Assembly (NCBI GenBank): GCA_964629825.1
Contig: CAZVUW010000102.1
Location: 1 to 11,271, forward strand
Length of the DNA stretch: 11,271 nt
DNA from: CAZVUW01 sp964629825
GTDB lineage: Bacteria; Actinomycetota; Nitriliruptoria; Euzebyales; Egibacteraceae
Direction: 5' to 3'
Below the pieces are notes generated by a model. The model was not told the DNA's origin. It saw only the letters and a program-made list of their open reading frames with translations, and ran no database searches. Positions within the stretch are counted from its first letter, which is position 1. Every line of letters starts with the position of its first letter. Position numbers and translations under genes: made by a program. Below are positions 5,516 through 11,271 of this stretch, piece after piece.

Positions 5516-7320
5516 TCGTCCGTCGGGTCGTCCGTCGTGGTCGGATCCGCCGTCGGCGTGGGGTCCGCGGTCGGCTCCGGCTCGGTCGTCGGCTCGACGG
5601 TCGGCTCGGGCTCGGTCGTCGGCTCGGGCTCGGGCTCGGGACCGTCGGACAGGATCAGCGAGACGGTGACGCCGCGGTTGGCCGGCGTTCCGCTGGGCGG
5701 GTCCTGGCGGACGACCGCACCCTGGGCGATCGTGTCGCTGAACTCGCGCCCGGCGATCACGACCTGCACGCACGGCGGGTTCGAGCAGGCGTTCTGAAGC
5801 GCCGCGATCGCGTCGGCCTCGGGCAGGCTCACGACGTTGGGGATCGTGAACTCCTCCTGGCCGGTGGACACCACCAGCGACACCGGCGAGCCCGGCGGCA
5901 GGGCCTGGCCCTCCGGCGGCTCCGAGCGGATGACGATGCCCTCCGGCACCTCCTCGCTCGGCTCGGCTATCCGCTCGCCGATCGACAGGTTCGCCTCGCG
6001 CAGGACGCGTTGCGCCTCCTCCTCGGTCAGCCCCGCGACCGCTGGAACCGTCACCGTCTCCGGCCCCACCGCGAAGCGGATGGTCACGGTCTCGTTGAGC
6101 GGGTGGTCGGTCCCGGCCGGTGGAACGGTCTCGATGACGGTGTTGGGCTCGAACTCCTCGGTCTCGACGTCCTCGAGCTGCACGTCGGTGAACCCGAGCT
6201 CGCGCAGCTGCCGCTGGGCCTCGACCAGCGGCTCTCCGGTGAGCTCCGGGATGACCGCGGTCTCGACCTCCTCGCTGCGGAAGAAGTCGGTGAGCAGGTA
6301 GCCGGCCAGGACGATGATGCCCAGCACGATCAGCACCAAGAGGAACACGAGCCAGCCGCGCCCGCGCGGCTCGTCGTAGTACTCCTCCTGCTCGTAGTAG
6401 GGCTCGGGGGCGGGGGCGACGACCGTGCGGTCCAGGGCCGTGGTCTGCTCGTAGGCGACCACCTCCGGCGCGGCCACGGGCAGGCCCGCGATGGCCCGCT
6501 TCAGGTCGTCGTGCATCTCGCGGCCGTTGGCGTAGCGGTCGTCCGGGTTCTTCGCCATGGCGCGCAGCACGACCGCCTCGAGCGCCGGCGTCACCTCGGG
6601 GTTCAGCTGGCTCGGCGGGACCGGCGTGGCGGACACGTGCTGGTAGGCGAGCGCGACCGCGGAGTCCGCCTGGAAGGGCTGGCGGCCGGTCAGCATCTCG
6701 TAGAGCACGCAGCCGAGCGCGTAGATGTCGGTGCGGCCGTCGACGGGCTCGCCCTGGGCCTGCTCGGGCGCGACGTAGGCCGCGGTGCCGAAGACGGCGG
6801 CGGTCTGGGTCATGGTCTCGGCGTTCACGGCCCGCGCGATGCCGAAGTCGGTGACCTTCACCTGGCCGTCGTTGTTGACCATGATGTTGCCGGGTTTGAT
6901 GTCCCGGTGGACCAGGCCGCGCTGGTTGGCGTAGTGCAGCGCCAGCGCCGCGTCGGCCGCGATCTCGGCGGCGCGCTCCGGCAGGATCGCCTCGGACTGC
7001 ATCAGCTCCTTGAGGCTGCGCCCGTCCACGTACTCCATGACGATGAACGGACGGCCGTTGTGCTGGCCCGTGTCGTAGACGCCGACGATGTTGGGGTGGT
7101 TGAGGCTGGCAGCGGCCTGCGCCTCGCGCCGGAAGCGTGCGACGAACGCGGGGTCGTTGGCGTAGCGGCCGTGCAGCGTCTTGATGGCCACCAGCCGGTC
7201 GAGCTGCGTGTCCAGCGCCAGCTCGACGTCGGCCATGCCGCCCTGCCCGATCAGGCCGCGCAGCTCGTAGCGGTCGGCCACCACCCGACGGTTGCCGCCC
7301 AGTGGCGTGGTCTCATCCAT
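5503..7320 (-). CDS. pknB: PASTA-domain serine/threonine protein kinase PknB
   Basis: This transmembrane Ser/Thr kinase senses peptidoglycan fragments and phosphorylates growth and division proteins. Kinase domain (about 18-280): glycine loop GQGGMADV (25-32), Lys47 in VAIK, HRD at 138-140 with Asn145, DFG at 158-160, activation-loop Thr171 and Thr173 in MTQTAAVFGTA, then APE at 184-186. A Tyr/Glu-rich juxtamembrane linker precedes one membrane helix (323-345). Three PASTA repeats follow, at about 352-418, 419-486 and 487-559; the M. tuberculosis protein has four. The third repeat contains Cys512 and Cys517. The last 45 residues (561-605) are an unusual Pro/Glu/Thr tail. The 605-residue length is typical. 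ATG 7320 has GAGGA at 7334-7330 upstream. It is the last gene of the minus-strand cluster, 114 bp after pbpA. Confidence 0.97.
   Translation of the reverse strand: MDETTPLGGNRRVVADRYELRGLIGQGGMADVELALDTQLDRLVAIKTLHGRYANDPAFVARFRREAQAAASLNHPNIVGVYDTGQHNGRPFIVMEYVDGRSLKELMQSEAILPERAAEIAADAALALHYANQRGLVHRDIKPGNIMVNNDGQVKVTDFGIARAVNAETMTQTAAVFGTAAYVAPEQAQGEPVDGRTDIYALGCVLYEMLTGRQPFQADSAVALAYQHVSATPVPPSQLNPEVTPALEAVVLRAMAKNPDDRYANGREMHDDLKRAIAGLPVAAPEVVAYEQTTALDRTVVAPAPEPYYEQEEYYDEPRGRGWLVFLLVLIVLGIIVLAGYLLTDFFRSEEVETAVIPELTGEPLVEAQRQLRELGFTDVQLEDVETEEFEPNTVIETVPPAGTDHPLNETVTIRFAVGPETVTVPAVAGLTEEEAQRVLREANLSIGERIAEPSEEVPEGIVIRSEPPEGQALPPGSPVSLVVSTGQEEFTIPNVVSLPEADAIAALQNACSNPPCVQVVIAGREFSDTIAQGAVVRQDPPSGTPANRGVTVSLILSDGPEPEPEPTTEPEPTVEPTTEPEPTADPTPTADPTTTDDPTDDAQR
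5506..5640 (-). repeat. Low-complexity coding repeat, PknB tail
   Basis: Imperfect units related to GGCTCGGGCTCGGTCGTC on the plus strand encode the Pro-Glu-Thr tail of PknB (PEPEPEPTTEPEPT and related units). Such repeats change length easily by slippage, and their length in a draft assembly should be treated with care. Confidence 0.75.
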
Positions 7321-7434
7321 GCTGGTCAGTCCTCGCGTCCTCGTCGCTCATCCGGGCGGGCGTACCTCGCATCCCCGTTGGTCCTCCGGGCGGCCGTCGT
7401 GCGGCACCCATCCTCGCAGCCGCGGGCACCGCGC
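7321..7434 (-). other. pbpA-pknB spacer, with a 41-codon frame of doubtful reality
   Basis: This is the only non-overlapping junction of the minus-strand cluster. No clear promoter is visible. An open frame of 41 codons runs from ATG 7438 (an ATGA overlap with the pbpA stop) to TGA 7315-7313 (an 8-bp overlap with pknB), and so bridges the whole spacer. Its product (starting MSAVPAAARMGAARRPP) is basic and Pro/Gly-rich. About a quarter of its third codon positions are A or T, clearly more than in neighbouring genes, which argues against coding. In mycobacteria pknA occupies this place. Confidence 0.5.
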
Positions 7435-8919
7435 TCATCCGCCTGCCACCAGGGCCGCCTCGATGACAGCGCGCGCGATCGGCGCCGCGAGCGCTCCGCC
7501 GGTTGCCTCGTCGCCCACGTCACCGCCGTCCTCGACGACCACTGCGACGGCGACCTGCGGGTCCTCGGCGGGGGCGAAGCCCACGAACCACACCGTCGGC
7601 GGCCCGGAGCCGGTCTCGGCCGTACCCGTCTTGCCGCCCACGGTCACACCGGGGATCGCGGCGCGGCGGCCCGTGCCGTTCGCCACGACCCCGACCATCA
7701 TGTCGCGCAGCTGGGCGGCCGTGCGCGCGCTGAGCACGCGGCCGTCGCCGCCGGCCTCGTCGCGCGGCTGCGGCTCGTTCTCGGCGATGACCGCGGAGCG
7801 CTCGTCCTCCACCCGCTCGACCAGGCGGGGGCGCATCGCGATGCCGTCGTTGGCGATCGTCGCCGTGATCAGCGCCATCTGCAGCGGGGTCGTGCGCACG
7901 TCGAACTGGCCGATCGCCGCCTGCGCCGTCTGCGGCGGGTTCATGTCCACCGGCATGCGGCTGTCCAGCGGGCTGGGGATGTGCTCTGGGCCGACGATCC
8001 GCGAGTTCAGCCCGAAGGCCTCGGCCATCTCGACCAGCGGGTCCGCGCCGAGGTCGAGCGCGATCTGGGCGAAGGTGGTGTTGCAGCTGACGGCCAGCGC
8101 CTGCGCGAGCGTGATCGTCCCGCCGCCCGCGCAGGTGCCGCGACCGTAGTTGCGGATCGTCGCCGTCGTCTGCGGCAGGTCCTGCTCGACCGGGTCGTCG
8201 AAGGTGCTGTCCGGTGACATCCCCGCTTCGAGCGCCGCCGCGGCGGTCACGATCTTGAACACAGACCCGGGCGGATACCACTCGCGCACGGCCCGGTTGA
8301 TCAGCGGCCGCCCGGGGTCGGCGTTCAGCTCCGCCCAGTAGTCGTTGGCGGCCGCGCGGTCGTGGGTGGCCAAGCGGTTCGGGTCATAGCTCGGATACGA
8401 CCACAGCGCGAGGATCGCCCCGGTGCGAGGCTGCAGGGCCACGACCGCGCCGCGCCGGTTGCCGAGCGCCTCGCGCGCCGCCGCCTGGGCCTGCGGGAGG
8501 ATCGTGGTGATGACGTCGTCGCCGCTGCGCTCGCGTCCCGTGAGCAGATCGCCGAGGTTGCGGGCGAACGCCTCGGGGGAGGTGCCGACCAGGTAGTCGT
8601 TCGCGGCCTGCTCCAGCTCGCTGCGGCCGAACACCACCGAGTGGTAGCCGGTGACCGGTGCGTACAGGGGGCCGTCGGTGTAGCGCCGCAGGAAGCGCAG
8701 GCTGCCGTCCGTCTCCTCGACGTTGGCGAGCTCGGTCGCTCCGTCGCCTGCGACCAGCAGGCCGCGGCGCACGCTGTACTCGCGGATCAGCCGGCGGCTG
8801 TTGCGCGGGTCGTTGGCCAGGTCGTCCGCCTGGAGCACCTGGACCACGTTCAGGTTCACGAACAGCGCCGCGAACAGCACGAACATGCCGATGGCCACCT
8901 TGCGCAATTGCTGGCTCAT
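7435..8919 (-). CDS. pbpA: Penicillin-binding protein PbpA, class B transpeptidase
   Basis: PbpA cross-links peptidoglycan with its transpeptidase domain on the outer face of the membrane and works with the SEDS protein encoded next to it. In mycobacteria it acts in division and is regulated by PknB. The 494 residues have an N-terminal signal anchor (about 8-29), a dimerisation domain to about 150, and a transpeptidase domain. Active-site motifs are SVFK (Ser219 nucleophile, Lys222), SCN (278-280) and KTGTAE (430-435). Cys263 and Cys279, both close to the SCN motif, could form a disulfide. Length matches the mycobacterial PbpA (about 490). ATG 8919 overlaps the rodA stop in an ATGA, and GGAGG at 8931-8927 lies 7 nt upstream, which fixes the start; the same open frame continues upstream only as an artefact antiparallel in frame to rodA coding. 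Confidence 0.96.
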   Translation of the reverse strand: MSQQLRKVAIGMFVLFAALFVNLNVVQVLQADDLANDPRNSRRLIREYSVRRGLLVAGDGATELANVEETDGSLRFLRRYTDGPLYAPVTGYHSVVFGRSELEQAANDYLVGTSPEAFARNLGDLLTGRERSGDDVITTILPQAQAAAREALGNRRGAVVALQPRTGAILALWSYPSYDPNRLATHDRAAANDYWAELNADPGRPLINRAVREWYPPGSVFKIVTAAAALEAGMSPDSTFDDPVEQDLPQTTATIRNYGRGTCAGGGTITLAQALAVSCNTTFAQIALDLGADPLVEMAEAFGLNSRIVGPEHIPSPLDSRMPVDMNPPQTAQAAIGQFDVRTTPLQMALITATIANDGIAMRPRLVERVEDERSAVIAENEPQPRDEAGGDGRVLSARTAAQLRDMMVGVVANGTGRRAAIPGVTVGGKTGTAETGSGPPTVWFVGFAPAEDPQVAVAVVVEDGGDVGDEATGGALAAPIARAVIEAALVAGG

Positions 8920-10265
8920 GCGCGTGCCTCCGCCTGCTGGTGGGGCGCGGAGGAAACGCGCAGCAGCAGCGCGATCAGCATGTAGTTCGCGATCAGCGAG
9001 GAGCCCCCGTAGGAGGCGAAGGGCAGCGTGATGCCGGACAGCGGGATCAGCCGCGTGACCCCGCCGATGATCACGAACACCTGCAGCCCGAAGATGATCG
9101 TGAGGCAGGCCGCAAGCAGCATCCCGAAGTCGTCCCGTGCGCGCAGCGCGATCGAGAAGCCGCGGCCCACCACCAGGAAGTAGCACAGCAGGATCGCGGT
9201 CGTGCCGACCAGGCCCAGCTCCTCGCCGAAGGCGGCGAAGATGAAGTCGGTCTGCACGAAGGGGATCAGGTCGGGCCGGCCGTTGCCCCAGCCGACGCCG
9301 AGGATCCCGCCCGTGCCCAGCGCGAACAGCGACTGCACGAGCTGGAAGCCGGCGTCCTGCGCGTCCGCGAACGGGTCGAGCCAGATCGACACCCGCCGCT
9401 GCACGTGCCCGAACAGCTGGTAGGCCGCCGAGGCGCCCGCGGCGAACAGCAGCCCCGCGCCGAGCAGGTAGGACAGCCGGCCCGTCGCGACGTACAGCAG
9501 GACGACGAACATCCCGAACAGCAGCAGCGACAGGCCGAGGTCGCGCTGGAAGATGAGCACCGACAGGCTCGCGGCCCACACCGCCAGCACCGGGCCGAAC
9601 GCGCGCGCCGGCGGGACCATGAACGGCCCGAGGCGGCTGGTCGCCGCCGACAGCAGCTGGCGCTTGTCAGCCAGGTAGCTGGCGAAGAAGACGCCCAGGC
9701 CGATCTTGGCGAACTCGCCCGGCTGGATCGAGAACCGGAACAGCCGCAGCCAGATCCGGGCGCCGTTGATCTCCACGCCGATGACGGGCAGCAGCGGCAG
9801 CAGCAGCGCCACGACTCCGCCGATGCCGATGACGTAGCGGTAGCGGTCGAGCACCCGGTGGTCGCGGATGAGCAGCAGGGTCGTGCAGAAGGCCGCGATG
9901 CCGACGAAGGTCCAGATCGACTGCTGCGGCGCCAGGACGTTGGCGTCGGGGTTGCTGGCCACCCGCGCGAAGTCGATCCGCCGCACCATGACCAGGCCGA
10001 TGCCGTTCAGCAGGAAGGCCAGGGGCAGCAGCAGCGGGTCGGCGCCGGGGGCGGTGCGGCGGCGGACGATGTGGGCGACGGCCGCCATGGCCGCCAGCGA
10101 GCCCCCATAGCCGAGCAGGCCTGCTGGCAGCACCGGCTCCTGAGCCAGGCCCACCAGCGCGTAGGCCAGCAGGATGATGAGGATGGCCAGGACCAGCAGG
10201 CCGAGCTCGGTGTTGGCGGTCTGGCTCGGTCTGCGGGTCAGGGACGCCGGGGCGGCGGCGCTCAT
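8916..10265 (-). CDS. rodA: SEDS peptidoglycan glycosyltransferase, RodA/FtsW family
   Basis: SEDS proteins polymerise lipid II into glycan strands and pair with a class B PBP, here the pbpA product. The 449-residue protein is strongly hydrophobic, with about 12 predicted helices and the first at about 20-40. Family signatures are NGARIWLRLF with IQPGEFAKIG (168-189), the putative catalytic Asp242 in FQRDLGLSLLLFG, TDFIFAAFGEELGLVG (339-354), and PLSGITLPFASYGGSS (408-423). Compared with the usual QPDLG, the residue before Asp242 is Arg. RodA and FtsW cannot be separated by motifs alone; the symbol follows the mycobacterial locus. ATG 10265 overlaps the phosphatase stop in an ATGA; no good Shine-Dalgarno is visible, so translation is probably coupled. 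The stop overlaps pbpA by 4 bp. Confidence 0.95.
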   Translation of the reverse strand: MSAAAPASLTRRPSQTANTELGLLVLAILIILLAYALVGLAQEPVLPAGLLGYGGSLAAMAAVAHIVRRRTAPGADPLLLPLAFLLNGIGLVMVRRIDFARVASNPDANVLAPQQSIWTFVGIAAFCTTLLLIRDHRVLDRYRYVIGIGGVVALLLPLLPVIGVEINGARIWLRLFRFSIQPGEFAKIGLGVFFASYLADKRQLLSAATSRLGPFMVPPARAFGPVLAVWAASLSVLIFQRDLGLSLLLFGMFVVLLYVATGRLSYLLGAGLLFAAGASAAYQLFGHVQRRVSIWLDPFADAQDAGFQLVQSLFALGTGGILGVGWGNGRPDLIPFVQTDFIFAAFGEELGLVGTTAILLCYFLVVGRGFSIALRARDDFGMLLAACLTIIFGLQVFVIIGGVTRLIPLSGITLPFASYGGSSLIANYMLIALLLRVSSAPHQQAEARA

Positions 10266-11271
10266 GGCGCCGGAGGGGCGTCCGGTGTGCTCGTCGCACC
10301 GGGCGTAGGCGAGGGGCTGGCGCTGGGGCTAGGGCTCGGGCTGGGGCTGGGAGATGAGCCCCTGGTCGGCGTGCGCCGCGGCGCGGGCGTCTCCTGCTCC
10401 TTCGCGATGATGTCGCGATAGCGCTCGACGATCTCGCGCGCGTCGGTCAGCGAGGTCGCGGTCAGCCCCTCGGCGACGCGCTCGGCCGTGCGTGGTGGCA
10501 GGTCTTCCACGGCCAGGTCCGTCGTCTCATGCACCCAGTACAGCGGCAGGCCGAACAGGGTCTGCGGGGTGCCGTTGAAGATCGCCACGCGGCCCTCGTC
10601 GTCACCGACGAAGTAGGTCCGGGACAGCAGCATGTACGCGCCGCCGCCGACCAGCCCGATCAGCAGGACCACGCCGAGCACGATGCCGAAGATGCGCCGG
10701 CTGCGCCGCGGCCGCAGGTGGGAGGGCGCGAGCGTGTCCGCCCCCTGGGCCTCTCCGTAGCGGCCCATGCGCTCGGCCCACGGCGCGTCGGGGTCCTCGG
10801 TGCGGGTGCGGATCGTGGTCGCGCCCTCTGAGGTCCGCAGGGGCGCCGGACCCGGCAGGGGGCCGGTGCTGGTCACGTCGTCGACGGGCGGGGTCGCCGG
10901 GCGCGGGCGGGAGGGGTCCTCCTCGACCCGGAGCAGGACCACGGTGATGTTGTCCGGGGCACCGCCGGCCTTGGCCGCGTCGATCAGGGCAGCGCAGGCG
11001 GCCTCGGCGTCGGGGGTCTCGGACAGGATCGCCGAGATGCGCTCGTCGCTGACCGGTCCGGTCAGGCCGTCGGAGCACAGCAGCACCTGGTCGCCGGCCT
11101 CGAGCTCCAGGGGCGGGAAGCTGTCCACATCGACGTCGCGGTCCACGCCGATGGCGCGGGTGATGACGCTGCGCTGCGGGTGCGTCGCGGCCTGCTCAGG
11201 GGAGATCCGACCCTCCCTGACCAACTGCTCGACCAGGGTGTGGTCGGTGGTGAGCTGGCGGATGCGCTCAC
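10262..11271 (-). CDS. pstP: PP2C-type Ser/Thr phosphatase (PstP), 5' end outside window
   Basis: This metal-dependent phosphatase reverses PknB phosphorylation. The 335 C-terminal residues are visible and the frame is open to the window edge. The first residues seen are ERIRQLTTDHTLVEQLVREG, the mid-domain PP2C stretch; the first metal-binding Asp motifs lie outside. Later motifs are HPQRSVITRAIG (about 11179-11144), the metal-binding LLCSDGLTG and GAPDNITVVLL. A linker of about 75 residues leads to one membrane helix at 10693-10625. An outside domain contains TYFVGDDEGRVAIFNG and ETTDLAVEDLPP, typical of PstP. The protein ends in a Ser-Pro-rich tail of about 40 residues (10384-10265). It is the first visible gene of the cluster, and its start and the promoter lie beyond 11271. 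Confidence 0.95.
   Translation of the reverse strand, partial: ERIRQLTTDHTLVEQLVREGRISPEQAATHPQRSVITRAIGVDRDVDVDSFPPLELEAGDQVLLCSDGLTGPVSDERISAILSETPDAEAACAALIDAAKAGGAPDNITVVLLRVEEDPSRPRPATPPVDDVTSTGPLPGPAPLRTSEGATTIRTRTEDPDAPWAERMGRYGEAQGADTLAPSHLRPRRSRRIFGIVLGVVLLIGLVGGGAYMLLSRTYFVGDDEGRVAIFNGTPQTLFGLPLYWVHETTDLAVEDLPPRTAERVAEGLTATSLTDAREIVERYRDIIAKEQETPAPRRTPTRGSSPSPSPSPSPSASPSPTPGATSTPDAPPAP
10265..10384 (-). repeat. Low-complexity coding repeat, PstP tail
   Basis: Repeats of GGGCT/GGGGCT-type units on the plus strand encode a Ser-Pro tail (SPSPSPSPSPSASPSPTP and flanks) outside the membrane. It parallels the proline-rich tail of PknB but is not acidic, and it carries RRTPTR at its start. 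Ser/Thr-Pro tracts of this kind are often O-mannosylated in actinobacteria, which is an inference here. Confidence 0.7.

Noticed and set aside
5540..5640. Non-coding minisatellite or CRISPR-like repeat
   Set aside because: The units are in phase with the pknB frame and encode a Pro-Glu-Thr tail; there are no spacers of constant size.
3628..8217. One very long plus-strand reading frame of more than 1500 codons
   Set aside because: It is the ligase gene joined through the N-run to a frame antisense to pknB and pbpA. The part after the gap is arginine-rich low-complexity sequence with no domain and lies over well-supported genes.
8920..9579. Upstream extension of the pbpA frame giving a 714-residue product
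   Set aside because: The added segment is Arg/Ala-rich and overlaps rodA in another frame. The ATG at 8919 has a good ribosome binding site and is followed directly by the signal anchor.
8658..10421. Long plus-strand frame opposite rodA
   Set aside because: It is a shadow of rodA and pstP caused by high GC. The translation is Arg/Gln/Gly-rich without recognisable motifs.

Overview
The window is GC-rich DNA (roughly 70% G+C, strong G/C preference at third codon positions) from an actinobacterium (Actinomycetota). It carries the conserved cell-wall growth and division locus that in Mycobacterium tuberculosis runs from crgA to pstP (Rv0011c-Rv0018c) and lies near the chromosomal origin. The exact class cannot be fixed from the sequence. 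The order crgA / DUF881 / trpG / pknB / pbpA / rodA / PP2C matches mycobacteria. The class E sortase beside it is more Streptomyces-like, and other parts look lineage-specific. A 100-base run of N (4758-4857) shows that this is a draft scaffold.

Left part, plus strand (1-1324): the 3' three quarters of a thiolase gene, closely followed by a small membrane protein with a zinc-ribbon-like tail. A 154-bp convergent spacer (1325-1478) follows. It holds a hairpin and then a cluster of DnaA-box-like 9-mers arranged in two diverged copies 61 bp apart. This is the most unusual non-coding element in the window. Then comes crgA on the minus strand, with a 138-bp divergent promoter region on its other side.

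Centre, plus strand (1851-4757): a tightly overlapping series encodes a DUF881 membrane protein, a class E sortase, two tiny single-span membrane proteins (58 and 33 residues) and a FadD-like acyl-CoA/AMP ligase. All four junctions overlap (4, 1, 4 and 8 bp), so translation is probably coupled. The ligase has lost most of the conserved phosphate-binding loop and is cut by the assembly gap. After the gap, trpG/pabA starts without a visible ribosome binding site and ends 11 bp from the convergent pknB gene.

Right part, minus strand (5503-11271): PP2C phosphatase (5' end outside the window) > rodA/ftsW > pbpA > pknB. The first two junctions are ATGA overlaps; pbpA and pknB are 114 bp apart. Together these encode a SEDS glycosyltransferase with its class B transpeptidase partner (septal or elongation peptidoglycan synthesis), the PASTA kinase that senses wall fragments, and the phosphatase that opposes it. 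CrgA, encoded at the other end, is a divisome membrane protein. No second kinase (pknA) lies between pbpA and pknB. Both the kinase and the phosphatase end in low-complexity proline-rich extracytoplasmic tails.

I see no tRNA, rRNA, CRISPR array, insertion sequence or phage gene. The locus as a whole is well known. The points worth a second look are the DnaA-box cluster, the degenerate ligase and its coupling to the sortase and microproteins, and the paired proline-rich tails.
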